The translations under genes were made by a program, and so were the position numbers. This document shows, in pieces, positions 22,776 to 35,014 of a stretch of DNA of 64,000 nt. This stretch comes from Hawksworthiomyces lignivorus (Eukaryota; Ascomycota; Sordariomycetes; Ophiostomatales; Ophiostomataceae): assembly GCA_002917075.1 (NCBI GenBank), contig NTMA01000047.1, forward strand, positions 62,001-126,000, in the 5' to 3' direction. Numbering within the stretch: position 1 is the first letter of the stretch; every line of letters begins with the position of its first letter. The notes beneath the pieces are model-generated. The model was not told where the DNA came from. It did no database searches and worked only from the letters and a program-made list of their open reading frames with translations.

Positions 22776-24534
22776 TTATTCCCTCCGAGTGATGTCAAAC
22801 AATGTCCAATCCTTGAAAGAATTTTTGACAGCATCACAATATGCAGGAATGCCACCAACGTAATTCAATGGTTCTCTTTTCTTGCCCGGAATGTTGGATC
22901 CCATATACCAAGAGTTTGAAAACCGAAACAGCGTCCGGTCGTTCAAATCTTGAATGGAATTCTTCCAAGCTTCCTCAGAAACTTTCTTCGTATCGATCTT
23001 CACGATTGCTTCATCTCTCAGTTTTGCGATAAACTCAGCCACAAGATCAATTTGACTCTCAAGGAACATGGGTGCATTCGTCAAACCTGTTGGAGCTATC
23101 GTAATACAGACTGTTAATACCAAATCGATATGATTTATGGGATCAATATATTTGTCACTTACCTTGTGGTCCAAATATGATGAACATATTAGGGTAGCCA
23201 TTGACCATAATGCCTAAGAACGTGCGCACACCATCTTTCCACCGATCTTTTATATCAACTCCGTTTACGTCGCGAAGACACATGCTTGTTAAGCTTCCCG
23301 TCATATTATCATAACCTGTTGCCATGATGACGATATCGTGCTGTCTTCCTTGTCCATCATCCGTCACGATACCTTGTGTATTGAATTCACGGATGGGTGA
23401 GGATTTGACATCGACCACATGCACGTGGTCGTAGTTCAAACAATCATAGTAGTCTTGCTCGAGGCTGCTTCGCTTTGTACCAAATGGATAGGGAGGCTCC
23501 AGCGGCGCGAGAATATCTCGTTTGGTGGGATCCTGAATTCTTTCTCTTGTTTTTTTTGCCCAAAAGTCGTATACCATGCGGTTGGCATTGGGGTCTGTAA
23601 GCGTGTCCACATAATTGAAAGCTTGAAAGTTGAAACCGCCCCGTTTCCAGAGTTCATTCCACAGCTCATCGCGCTGTACAACGCCATGATCCGTAGATAG
23701 ATGTGTCTGAGCATCACCAGCGACGCCAGCGGCAGTTTGCTTAGCAAGCTGAAAAAGGGTCCTATAGAATGCTTTTGAAGAATCTGCTTCTAACGTCGAA
23801 AGGTTCCGTTGTCCCATGGGTAGAGCGATATTTGGATTTCTGATATAAACCGTAAGCTCTTTGGCAAGCTTAGAAATCTCTTGTACACATTGGACTCCAG
23901 TTGCTTCAGCTCCAATGATTGCAACTCTTTTGTCTCTTAAGTCGACCCCAGACTTAGGCCAAGCGGCTGAATGGACAACATCCCCACGGAAAGCATTTAT
24001 ATTTTGAAAATTCGGCTCGTATCGCTTATGTGTGCTTCCAGTTGCCGGAATCAGGTAAGTGCAGGTGAAACTAGAGCCGGTATTGGTAGTAATGGTCCAT
24101 TGGATATTGGAAGAATCAAATGCGGCACCAATAACAACCGTGTTGAAGGTGACGTCTTTGGACAATGTCAGAACGTTGTCTACATGAGCAAAATATCTCT
24201 TAATCTCATCATGAGCAGGGAAACGTTGAGACCACGTCCAGTTTCTCCAAACTTCAGGTATTGAAAATTGGTAATAGGGCACTTCAGAATCAACGCGAGC
24301 GCCGGGGTAGCTGTTCCAATGCCATAGCCCACCGAGAGCAGAGCCGGCCTCAATCATGTGTGTCTTAAAACCAAGTAAACGAAACTTGTATAAAGAATAG
24401 CATCCCCCAAACCCTGCTCCTATAATTAGGACATCGTAATGTGCCCCATTGCTGCTGTTCATGTCTGTTTCTGCAAGCGGGTTCGCTAGAGTCATTTTCA
24501 CGATATCCACCAAAATCTGCCATATACCCTTCAT
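22776..24534 (-). CDS. Baeyer-Villiger-type flavin monooxygenase
   Basis: Two exons, 24534-23163 and 23095-22776, give 563 residues; the intron splits FGPQ/APTGL. The FAD-binding Rossmann motif is GAGFGG near residues 38-43. GGLWHWNSYPGARVD is typical of class B monooxygenases. The Baeyer-Villiger fingerprint FxGxxxHxxxWP is met by FRGDVVHSAAWP. These enzymes use NADPH and oxygen to insert oxygen beside a ketone or aldehyde carbonyl, giving an ester, lactone or formate. In the NADPH Rossmann motif, usually GxGxxG, the middle glycine reads as Glu (GAEATG), which might alter cofactor binding. The protein could start at residue 1, 14 or 25. It is divergent from the A-T-R reductase, across a shared 713-bp region. 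Confidence 0.88.
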
Positions 24535-25247
24535 TTAAGAATAGAAGCCTACGCACATTCGCATATTTAAACAGTTGTCAACGAAACACCGTGTAATACA
24601 GCTCCACAACGCGTATGAGACATGAATCATAGTAGTTGAGGGTCTCAACAAGGCTACTGCAGCTCGTCCTATCATCGAGTGCTATCAGTTACGGATTTTT
24701 TATTTCCTGGTTATACATGGCTAAGAATGAATCATGTGGGCTCCTTTTGCTTTTGAATGATTCAGTCATGGAATTTTTTTTTGATTCTATAACTTACCAT
24801 TATCCAGGCACATTTATTATGTAGAAAAGTTGGCACGGTATATGTAAAACAACTAACTAACGGGTTTTAGCATAACACAGAGGCAGTTCGGTGCGGGGTG
24901 CATGGCAGGTCAATGTCAATCCTCGCGATCCCATGACACCTCCCCGGACAAATATTTCCTTCCTCGTAGCTACTAACGAAGTATCGCCGAAAGTTAGTTC
25001 CATTTCAGCCACTGTAAAGTATTTCGGACCTAAAACGGAAAACGCCGAGCCGGATGATCGGGGTTGTGAACAGTGCAGCAGTCGCTGCCAATGTCATTTG
25101 TTCTGCTTTACTTACAGATGTATTTAATCAAATCATGTAGTCTGTTTGTATAAATAAACCTACTCGCGTATTATCGCAGCGAAATTATGGCACGTCCTTG
25201 CTATCTACTTCTCAGTCGCAGACACAATATCCCTACTACCAGACATC
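24535..25247. promoter_or_regulatory. Divergent promoter, monooxygenase and A-T-R reductase
   Basis: The 713 bp between two start codons form a bidirectional promoter. A TATAAATA box lies at 25149-25156, about 99 bases before the reductase start. CGG-N6-CCG at 25036-25047 is a symmetric half-site pair of the sort bound by Zn2Cys6 proteins. A Zn2Cys6 gene lies at 33755-35014, but binding is not shown. Confidence 0.5.
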
Positions 25248-28200
25248 ATGACTCAGGTCAGCAACGGTCACGTTGACCAACCTCATCTCACCAACGGATT
25301 GGTCAATTCAAACAACGCCGTTGACTTGACAACGAATGTGAATTCAGCCAAAATTGTGCCAGGCACAAAATGCGGTCCGGTCGGCAAGCGATTGGTAGTC
25401 CAGCTTATTGATGAGTTAGCACAGGAGACGCCAGAGCGAGTTTGGGCTACAATTACCCGTTCTCGTTTTGATATCGAGGAAGGGTTTCGCGACATCACGT
25501 TTGCCCAATTAGCAAATGCTATTAATTCCACTGCATGGAAAATTCATTCTCATTTCGGGCCAAGTACTCAGTTTGATGTGGTTGCATATATTGGTGTATC
25601 TGATGTTCGATACGCTATCTACTTGTTTGGCGCAATTAAAACAGGTCATCAGGTAAATTTCTCTGAATCACATCAACTTTCCCCTGATGGCTTTGGTGCA
25701 CACTTCGTTAACCATGTTTCGTCATATTAGCTCATGATTCCTTCTGTACGGAATTCTTTGCAGCAACACAAAGCTGTCTTTGATGTAGCATCATGCAACA
25801 GAGTTTATTATACACCAGAGATGGTGGCCATTATTGAACAACTCAAAGACGAAAGGCCTGGTCTCCAAGCATTCGAAGTTCCTGCTTTGGATGATATCTT
25901 AGGCGCAGATAGCAAGCATTATGCGTATGACAAAAGTTGGACAGACGCGAGAACCGATCCCATCATCATTGCCCATTCCTCGGGTTCCACAGGTTCGACG
26001 ATACCACCTTTGCGCTCAATATACATATTAGATATTATAGAACTAACAGCAGGATTTGATAAAACAGGCAACCCGAAGCCAACTACAATCACCAATGGTG
26101 TTTATTCAGTATACGATATTCATCGTGAAGCCATAAAAATCCCAGGTCGTATAAACCAAAGTTACGCACTGCTTGACCTAGACGGCGAGAGATTTTTCAA
26201 CCCATTCCCACCATTTCATGTGAGTAGATAGCCTTTACACTGCAGCGATCTAGTTTCGAGTCTGATTCAAAACCAGCTTGCTGGCCTATTCGCCATGTCT
26301 ATTATGCCAATCTTCTATGCTTCTATCGTGGCAATTGGTCCCCCAGACAAGCCTCCTAGCGGAGGCCTTCTTAGTCGTGCCATGCAGATGCTAAAGATCC
26401 GTGCCGCGTGGTGTCCTCCTGCGGTTATTGAGCAATTGGCCGACTTACCAGGTGGTTTCGAACAGATTGCATCTCTTGAATGGATTATGTATACTGGAGG
26501 TCCCTTAGCGCCAGCAGTTGGTGACCGTATCTGCCACGTTACAAAAGTTTGCCAGATGATCGGATCGACTGAGACTGGGCCACATATGGCATTGATTCCA
26601 GAACCAGAAAACTGGAGCTATTTTGAGTGGCATCCTGCCTATGAAAACGAAATGGACGATATGGGCGATGGCACATATGAATTAGTCGTGCAAAAGGACC
26701 CATCACTGGACTATATCAGACACTTCAGCCAATCTTATCCCCACATCGAAACATGGCGAACGCGTGATCTTTTCGTTCAAAGCCCACACAACCCAAAGCT
26801 TTGGCGATTTGTTGGCCGAAGAGATGATGTCCTCGTTCTTTCTAACGGTGAAAAATTCAATCCAGTTGACATGGAAAGCGTCGTGACTGGCCATCCCCTT
26901 GTTCGCGGAGCCCTAATTGTTGGCACGGGCCGGTTTCAAGCGTGCCTTGTAATCGAGCCAATGGACCCGCTGACGATTTCAAAAAAAGATTATATTGACC
27001 AACTATGGCCTACCATCGAAAAGGCAAATAGTGTTGGTCCGGCGCATGGTCGAATTTTTCGATCTAAAGTCATCGTCGGTAGCCCAGAAAAGCCATTCAT
27101 TCGCGCTGGGAAAGGAACTGTTATTCGTGGCCAAACAACTAGGCTCTACGTTGATGAGGTGGACGCGCTGTACCGAGATGATGACAGCGCGGGTGAATTG
27201 TCTCCTGTGCTGGATTCGGTTGACTCACTCGAGGCAGTTACAGACGTTGTGAGATCCAGTCTCAAGAACCTTTTTCCATCAACTATTGCGCTCTCGGACA
27301 CAGATGATATTTTTGCAGTGGGCTTGGACTCATTACAAACACTTGAATTGATCAAGACTCTCCGTAGGTCGTTAGCGCCTCACATTAAAAAGAGCAATAT
27401 TTTATCTACTGGAGTTGTCTACGCTCATCCAACTGTCAAAAAGCTTTCGCAGTATTTGTTTACAAGCCTTTCGGTCAATACTACTTCGGATACATCGGCA
27501 GTCGAGCCAAGCTCTGAAAGAACAAAGACGATGCTGGATTTGGTAGAAAAGTATACAGTGGGTTTACCTAACGTGAACAGTCGCCGTGACTCGTCACTTT
27601 GTTTAGCGGTGACAGGGACAACGGGTTCTCTCGGAACGCATATACTCGAATCCCTGCTAAATGATATCTCAATTCGAAAGTTTTACTGCCTAAATCGCAG
27701 TTCAAATGCCTATAATCGTCAAGAGCAGGGCTTCGTTGGACGAGGTAAAAAATATAATCTTAACGAGAAAACCGAATTCCTGAAAGTAAATTTCGACGAT
27801 TCTAAATTTGGGCTGGACGGAGATAAATACAACGAGTTGAGAAATAATGTAGATGTCATCATCCACAATGCGTGGAAGGTAGACTTCAATCATCACCTAG
27901 GGTCATTCGAAGATACGCATATTCGTGGCGTGCGCCACCTCATCGACTTTGCGCTTGCATCGAACCGGCGGCCACACATCTTCTACGTTTCTTCTCTCTC
28001 ATCCGTGGGAAACTGGACAGCCATCAACGGAGCTACAGTCTCTGTACCAGAGGCTCCACTGACAGATTTTAGAGTTGCTATACCCATGGGTTATGGCGAG
28101 TCTAAACATGTGTCTGAGAGAATCTTCGGTATTGCAGTTTCCAAAGCTGGTCTGCAAGCGACCATTTTACGTGTTGGTCAGATCTCGGGTCCTACCGTCT

Positions 28201-28703
28201 TAGACGGTGGGGTGTGGAATTCCACAGAATGGTTCCCTAGCCTCGTAAGAAGCTCAAAGGCCATTAAATGCCTTCCAGATTCCATGAACGCCATAGACTG
28301 GATCCCTGTAGATACCCTGGCGCAAATTATACGGGAATTGGTACATCACGATTATTCAGCTGGCTCGTCTCAGGTTTACAATCTCGCAAATCCCAGTCTG
28401 GGAGAGTGGATGGATTTGGTGCGCGTCATTCAGACACACTGGAAGCCTTCGGATACAAGAGTTGTTCCCTTTGCAGAGTGGATGAACGCCTTACAAAACG
28501 CTGATGATACGAATCTCGATAACATTCCGGCTGTCAAGATCCTAGACTTCTACAAGGCCCTTGCGGCTGAAGCAGCGCTACCTCCAGAAAGCCGTATATC
28601 TTACCAAACGGACAACGCTAGGCGAAATAGCCCGACGATGGCTTCACTACGCCCTGCTGATGGAAACGCAATGAAGACCTGGCTTCAGCAATGGAACTAT
28701 TAA
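25248..28703 (+). CDS. NRPS-like carboxylic acid reductase (A-T-R)
   Basis: Four exons, 25248-25652, 25731-25992, 26068-26219 and 26277-28703, join to 1081 residues. Domain order is adenylation (about 30-560), thiolation (about 590-670) and thioester reductase (about 715-1075). The A domain shows HSSGSTG, split by intron 2, then IGSTETGP, WRTRDLF and GRRDDVLVLSNGEKFNP. The carrier serine is Ser625 in GLDSL. The reductase has the NAD(P)-binding GTTGSLG at 720-726 and a catalytic Tyr879-x3-Lys883. There is no condensation domain, so the enzyme should activate a free acid as adenylate, load it on the phosphopantetheine arm and release it by reduction, usually as an aldehyde. Relatives include alpha-aminoadipate reductase-like and aryl-acid reductases of fungi. 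Lys2 itself is longer and has a condensation-like N-terminus, so this is unlikely to be the lysine enzyme. The acid substrate is unknown. Confidence 0.9.
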
Positions 28704-29615
28704 GTTGTCATTATGTTTCATTCTTAGTCTTCATAAAATAGAAATAACCCCATAATTGATTGTGTCTGAGGTACACTTTAGTCAGTCGTGTTTTCTGAGA
28801 TATTTAGAATTCCAGAACTTCAATGGTCAGAATAGGTTTCTCCTAGCGAGTCTAAGAGTGGTTTTTCTTTTATTTGGCGAATGTGTTGATATTTCATGTA
28901 CGTATTTGTATTTGATAAGCGTTTTATGCTTTTCAATGTTAATAAAAGTCGCGGTCACTAATGTATTGAGTTGGGCCTTTTGCAAATGTGAATTTAATTC
29001 CACGACAGCAAAATACGAACTCATTGCGAAAAAGCATCGCCAATTTATTCAGATATTAGCCGAGCACTGAACCAGCCTACACTATCAATGACATTCTTCT
29101 TCGTCCCTCTAAAGGCTCCAGTCAATAACTAGACCTTGTAACATCTTATCAGAGATGTTAACTTGAAAAAAAAAAAAAAAAGGAGAGAGAGAGACAGAGA
29201 GAGAGGGAAATAAAGAGAAAGGAAAAAAGGGAGATGGGAAATAAAAGCTTGCCTTCCACCGTCTCTAGCAGGCCCTCATATCTTAATTATGCCCCATCTC
29301 AGCGTGTTGGTTTATACTTGCCTTTTGAGCCTTCGAAATGATGGAGAGCAATATTGATCTTTTGAGGCACGCGAAAAGAATAGCAATCTTGGCAAGTGAA
29401 GAAAAAGGGGAGTGAAGAGGCATAAGACATATTTCATGAATAATGCAAGGCGCCTGATTCACAGATTTACTAGCCATACCCTGTGAAGCTTCATTGTTTC
29501 CACCCGATGTACCTTAGTTCATGCGACTTCGTGTCTTTACTTCTACATCTGAGGATCAACACTCTTCTGAGAATTGTGCTAAATTAATTTATTGTTCTAC
29601 TGGTATCGAATTTTA
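28704..29615. other. Convergent intergenic region with purine tract
   Basis: The 3' flanks of the A-T-R reductase and the DUF1996 gene meet here. A run of A at about 29166-29181 leads into a GA-rich repeat to about 29232. No gene was found; the frames around 28756-29070 and 29283-29477 show no conserved features. Confidence 0.5.
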
Positions 29616-30624
29616 TCAATTTGACATTTCCATCATCTTAATACTAGTAGCATAGTCACTAGTACCGTGGTCCGGATCCGCATCTTTAGGCCGGCACGTA
29701 TTTCCTTGTTTTCCTTGGCCGTGTTCTCCGTCGATGCGGAGAAACTCGCGCGAACTTGTAGCCCGCAGCATGTTCTTTCCCGCGTCATCAAACCAGCCGT
29801 TGATAAAATCGCCATGAAAACAGTAGCCTTCACCAATCTCACCACAAGCCAATTTCAAGGGTGGCACTCCAGTCCATCCTTTAGGAATAATACGACGCAC
29901 GTCGTAGCGAACAGAAAAGCGCAGTTGAGGAATCCGTTTCATATTTGTGGGACATTTTCCACTATGAGCAGCCGCATAAGTGTTTTGTTTCAAATCATCG
30001 ACATTAACACAGTCAGGGAATCGTAAAATAACTTGGATATGTGTGTTGCAGGTATTGCGTGGAAGTGTAGCGCGTGGTCGAGAGTTGCGATCTTCTGGGC
30101 CAGTCTCGCACCACCAAGTCATAGCCGTAATGTGTTCATTTATATCGCCTTGGCTTGTAGCGCTCGCATTTCCGGCTACAGCGTGGTAATTGCGTGGGAA
30201 GGGAATCTCGGCGGCGTTGATGTTTTCATAATACGTGCTAAACATGACCGGGTTCACTTCTTCATATTTATCATCGTGAACGTAGTACATAGTCGGAATC
30301 CCTATATTAGCGGTCAGTAAGTGCTAGGTTAAGATGATAGTATGAAATGAGCTTGGAAAGGCGGCAACCGTCTGACTGCTTACAGTACACAGACAAATCA
30401 TTTGGATTTTCACCAGATGGGCAGCCCTTCTGGAGTTCCTCAGTAGTCGGAAGGTCTTTTGTGACAACATCGGATCCAAAGAAGGAGTGCATGTGTGATG
30501 TGAATTTTCCTGGCAACACAATGGGGTCTATATTTTTAATCATAAACCGTTTGTGGACTATATCTGTGTAAGCGGCGACGAAGCCTGCCCAAAACACAGA
30601 CAAGATTAACAAGGTCTTGGACAT
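29616..30624 (-). CDS. Secreted DUF1996 protein
   Basis: Two exons, 30624-30384 and 30301-29616, give 308 residues. The start is set at the Met that begins an 18-residue signal peptide (MSKTLLILSVFWAGFVAA), although the frame is open 36 codons further upstream. The DUF1996 hallmarks are clear: RFMIKNIDPIV, TSHMHSFFG, RFPDCVN, MKRIPQLRFSVRYD, CFHGDFINGW and DGEHG. The intron divides the Trp of a VYWIPT segment. DUF1996 proteins are secreted or cell-wall proteins of fungi whose activity is not established, and the conserved His, Asp and Cys residues suggest metal binding or catalysis. Homologues often carry a C-terminal WSC domain; this one stops after the DUF1996 core. Confidence 0.88.
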
Positions 30625-31409
30625 TTTCGAAATTCTGATTTTGGCTTTTAGAGAATAATGAAACAACGCCACAAACAAATCTGAACTGAGAAGTAATTCC
30701 AAGTCACAGGAGTTAGCATCGACAAAAGCCAAAAGAACGAAGAACGAAGAAATAGCATTTCAAAAGGAAACCAGACCGGCAGATATATAGATACAGATAA
30801 TCTAATATAATACCAAGATAACTTTCTCGGCAGATGAAATTCTAAATGGCATGTGCAATGATTCAGGATTGTCATATAATACAGATATACAACCATGGTC
30901 AAAGTCTATGTCTACAGCCATATCCGCAAATACCCCAGACTTTACATTTTACGATAAATTACAATACCAAGTACCGAAGCAGAAAATGTTCACGTATTAA
31001 AACAAAAAAGCGGGGTTTCCACTAATATAAATATACTGCAAATGACACCCGGTTGATACTCGCGGTCAATAGCCTCAGAAACAACCGACAAAGCTACAAA
31101 ACCCAATACTACAATCTCACGTATTAGTCTTATTACAAAGAATGAGGTTGGGCTTAAATATTGGTAGACCTTGACTAATAGTTTCTAATAGATGATGTTC
31201 CTAGATGGCGAGTCTACTTACATGACCCTGTTCTGCCCAGGAAAAGAGATGTTCGTGATATATCAACCAAACCACATTTCCATGGAACATGTAATGTGTC
31301 TCAATTTACTCTAGATTTTTATTAGATCTGCTCCCGCCTAGAATGAGCTAACTTGCTAGAGACAAAGCTATTATCAAAAATCCGTGTTTAGGCCTATAAC
31401 TACCTTCTT
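30625..31409. other. Intergenic region upstream of DUF1996 gene
   Basis: AT-rich, with a pyrimidine-poor leader next to the DUF1996 start and the 3' flank of the tannase gene at the other end. No additional gene is seen. Confidence 0.5.
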
Positions 31410-33259
31410 TTAGTATACCGGGAGAGGGAATCCATCTAGTTTTGGTAGCCATGTGTCAATAGATGCTTGATCGTATACACACTGCATCTCTGTCCCTCCA
31501 TTAATCCAAGACGGGCGTAGTGGAAAACTGCACAATTGCTGCTCTTTTCCTGAAAATTTTCCCGAACCTAGAACGGTTGCATTAAGGAGCGTTGGGTTAT
31601 TACCATGCTCAACCCAGTTAATAAGACTTCCTAGTAACGTCTGGGGAAATGGACCATTTTCTTGATCAGTATTGGGCCCGCAGTGCCCAGCACCCGGCAC
31701 AAGAAAGAGACGGTACCATTCGGCAAGGCTAGTATGGCTGGCATTGAATGATGCATTAGGATACATCGTACGTCGCACTGAGTCGTGATATAAAACAGAT
31801 GAACCAACAGGGATACTGCTATCTGACTCTCCATGGTAATGTATTATTTTTCCTCCGTGAGACTGGAAGGCTTGTAGATCTGGCCAGACCGTTTGCAGCG
31901 TGTCGCTAAACTTTTGGACACCCTCAAGAATCCATTCCTTAAGCGTATCAGATGTGATATTTTCAATAGCCAATGGAAGTGTGCTTCCTGTAGTCTGTTT
32001 CTCAAGAAGGAACATATTCACGAATTCTGCTCCAAATGGGGCAATATTTGCTTCGTATGTACCCCTTATTTTGTTAAAGGCAGTTCCTGCATCGGTAAGA
32101 GCTGCCGATGGTGGGTACGATATATATATTTGACGTCCAGCTTTATCAAACATACCACGCCAGAAGTCGGATGCTATAGCTGCTGCTTTGGGACTGACTT
32201 GTCCTTTCGCAGCCGGAACAGGAGGACCTCCAAACTGCCTTTTGTTTTGTTTTTGATTGATGCGGCGATGCAATATCGGAGGCCAATGCATCGGTGAAGA
32301 AGCTGTACAGTTATATCCCTTTCCAACAGAGGAACTGGCGTTGTAGTGTAGTCGACAGAGGTCCGTTCGGCTTACTACACCATCTTTCAGACCATCCAGT
32401 GAGTCGCACACTTCGATTGTATCTTCTGTGATTCGAGAAAGCTCGCACGGCGGGGGATAGTATTCGTGGGCAGCTTCTAGAACGGAACCAAAAAGATGCA
32501 TCACTTGTAGGAATACTTGACGAAATGCAGGTGCTCCGACTGCTACGCCATCGAATTGGTCTCCATACCGTTGCACTTGACTCCAACCTTCCCGACCTCC
32601 CTCCGAACATCCTTCATAGTAGCTATATATCGTCGACGTATTGTAGAAATTACGTGTTAATTCTTTTCCGAGTACGGTCATCTCGTGGATAGCCTTGTAT
32701 CCAAAGGCGTAGAGTGCTTCATAGTTTAAAGTCCCGTTCGCTTTCAAAAGCACATCGGTAAGCTGGGCATCCCATCTTCCAAAGCCTCCATCAGTTGTTC
32801 CCGTGGCGGCTCCGTAAACAAGACCTGGTCCAAGACCACGCTGCCCGGAGGTAATAGCATAGCCGCCGCCGCCCGTTGCAAGAAATCTTCGCTGGAATTG
32901 ACTGGGGCTTGGAAGCCAAAAACAGAGATTTGTCTAAGGCCTGTATGAGATAAATCTATGCAAGAACTTCATAATTCTATTTTACATACCCTATCATTTA
33001 GGCCATCGTGCTTGTAAGCAAAAGTAACGTTGCAAAAGTCAAGCCCTTTCCTTCCTGGAGATTGTGGTGATGCATTAATGCTAAAGTTCGTAACCGAGTT
33101 GGCCGTCACTGATTCTGCTATAGGGATGATACCCTCTGGAATTGAAGATGAGGAGATAATAGACCGTACATAGGACGGTGCACAAACACTCTGGAGATTC
33201 AAAGCGGCTACAGTCCGCGACAGAAGGAATGTCACGACCAATTTCTTGAAGAATGCCAT
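31410..33259 (-). CDS. Tannase/feruloyl esterase family protein
   Basis: Two exons, 33259-32990 and 32933-31410, give 597 residues after removal of a 56-nt phase-0 intron. An N-terminal signal peptide (about residues 1-19) indicates secretion. The family's CS-D-HC catalytic arrangement is complete: Cys199-Ser200 in EGCSEGG, Asp461 in HGESDSSIP, and His507-Cys508 in VPGAGHCGP, where the two cysteines are known to form a disulphide joining nucleophile and base. RFLATGGGGY near the N-terminus is also typical. The enzyme cleaves ester bonds of gallate, ferulate or related aromatic acids. It could supply an aromatic acid to the A-T-R reductase. Tannase and feruloyl esterase type B cannot be told apart here. 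Several NxS/T sites suggest N-glycosylation. Confidence 0.92.
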
Positions 33260-33754
33260 ATTCCTCGTGCATCAGTTATGCAAAGAGAGTCAGCCAAACC
33301 ATCGTACCTAAAAAGATCTCTGTTTTCGATCAGCAATGTCATTATTATACTTCTAAAGAGTTTTCATGCCTAAACATATCATATTCATTCTACGGGGGTT
33401 CTCTGAGTAATATCGATTCAGCATTAAAAAATTTAGATTGCATTCAGCCCGCTCAGGTCGTTTAAAGACAAATAATCTGGAAAATCAAGCCGCTTGATAT
33501 GAAGAAAGAATAACCGGTCTATATATTGAGAAGATAACAACCAAGTGGAATTATGAGTCAAATAGCGGCGTTCTCATATGACATATCTGACAGATAGCAG
33601 AGCTAGCGTAAGTTTGGGCATATCACTTTTCATTCAAAAGAGCAATGCTACAGAATTGACTCTTGAAAATGACCAAATACTCAGCTCATTGAAACAAAAT
33701 ATATCTACTATTTTTTTATCGGAAAATCATATAAATTAAAAGTACTCTTTGAAA
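33260..33754. other. Intergenic region upstream of tannase gene
   Basis: 495 bases holding the tannase promoter and the 3' flank of the Zn2Cys6 gene, strongly AT-rich at 33640-33745. No motif stood out. Confidence 0.5.
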
Positions 33755-35014
33755 CTATTTCTTTCTCTTGTCGCGTTTCCACTTTTCAATCCGGTCATAT
33801 CCAAATGTGAGTTCCAGCATGGTTTGACCAAATTCATCGACATCCACAGGATCTGCTTCAAAAAAAAGTTTCTCGCTGTCAAACCTTTGAATAAAGCCAA
33901 CGTCATCCTCAGAGCAGATATTTTCCCATTCCATCGCCGTCTTTGCCTCCCATACACCAGCTCTCGTTGTGTACATGACCCCTCCAGGGCAGGGGTACCA
34001 GCCTCGCTGAAGCATGAAGTATATCGTTTCCAGTCCGGTTGCAACCAACCAAGTGCGCCGTATGCTCTCTGTCAGCACCCATAAATACCATGGATCGTTG
34101 AAGCTCGGTGTTGTTTCACATCTCATTGAATTCGTCATATCGATTATAACAGCTTCAGACGAAAATTTTTGACGCGCACTCTCCATCAGCTGCGAGGCCC
34201 ATCGACTAAGAAGATACAGGCGTCTCTCGGCCAAATGCCGCGACCTGATGTCTCCGTCAAAGAGACTAATGATCTGGTAGACTATCAGTGCGTGCGTGCG
34301 TGCAACTTGGTCTAGCAGGCTGAGAGAACTGTCATCTCCGGAATTTCTTGTATCCGTATTGGCGCCATCTAATATTACACCGTTATCAGTCAGCAATTTG
34401 CTGGCCTGTTCTTCGACAATCTTGAGAATGATCTCTGCACTCCTTTCGGTCCGGTAAATGTAGCTGGTTAGCGTCGTATAGGCAATTTGCGCCGAATCTG
34501 GAAACCGAGCAGTGTATAGATGATAGTGGATGAACGGGCTTTCCCCTGTTTTAGCCCATCGCTCAAGCCATTCCTGTGTGTCGGCGATGTAACTTCGCAG
34601 GCATGAACTGCTATATGTTGATGCAGTTGACACGCTCTGTACTCGATGATCTATCTTCCACGTGTGTGGAGACAAAAACCAAAATGGGCCATCGGAAGAC
34701 GTAGATAATGCAGAGCGAGAATTATTCGCAATTTCAGCCGTCTGCGACGCGGTTTGGCAGGCTAGATTTGGATACGGGTCCGGGACGAGCGAAGTATTGA
34801 CAAGTTTAAAAGTGCGGGTCAGTGTGTCGTCGATTATCGGTACTTCACTCTCGTCGGCTGGGCGAAGGGCAACAAATCTGGCTGGCGGTTTTTGAGGATA
34901 GTCGCACGAGAGATCCCGGTCCCTACAGCGGCGGCAAGCGGGCTGCTCTTTGTCACACCTCCGCTTCGCTCTTGCGCATGACCTACATGCTTTGATTTCT
35001 AAACTGGTCATCAT
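33755..35014 (-). CDS. Zn2Cys6 fungal transcription factor
   Basis: Intronless 419-residue regulator. The zinc cluster is complete and near the start: Cys10, Cys13, Cys20, Cys27, Cys30 and Cys37, with spacing 2-6-6-2-6 and the basic stretch ARAKRR between. No fungal_trans middle homology motif is obvious; the rest is a helical region with several conserved-looking Trp segments, and the C-terminus ends in a basic KWKRDKRKK. The length is short for the class. It is divergent from the SDR gene across 459 bp and next to the tannase, which makes it the best candidate for a local pathway regulator. Confidence 0.88.
   Translation of the reverse strand: MMTSLEIKACRSCARAKRRCDKEQPACRRCRDRDLSCDYPQKPPARFVALRPADESEVPIIDDTLTRTFKLVNTSLVPDPYPNLACQTASQTAEIANNSRSALSTSSDGPFWFLSPHTWKIDHRVQSVSTASTYSSSCLRSYIADTQEWLERWAKTGESPFIHYHLYTARFPDSAQIAYTTLTSYIYRTERSAEIILKIVEEQASKLLTDNGVILDGANTDTRNSGDDSSLSLLDQVARTHALIVYQIISLFDGDIRSRHLAERRLYLLSRWASQLMESARQKFSSEAVIIDMTNSMRCETTPSFNDPWYLWVLTESIRRTWLVATGLETIYFMLQRGWYPCPGGVMYTTRAGVWEAKTAMEWENICSEDDVGFIQRFDSEKLFFEADPVDVDEFGQTMLELTFGYDRIEKWKRDKRKK

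Noticed and set aside
25248..28703. Reading the A-T-R enzyme as Lys2 alpha-aminoadipate reductase
   Set aside because: The protein is about 1080 residues and lacks the longer N-terminal region of Lys2; its neighbours are accessory genes.
29166..29232. Poly-A plus GA tract as a retroelement tail
   Set aside because: No coding remnant of a LINE or other retroelement and no target duplication around it; a simple low-complexity tract.
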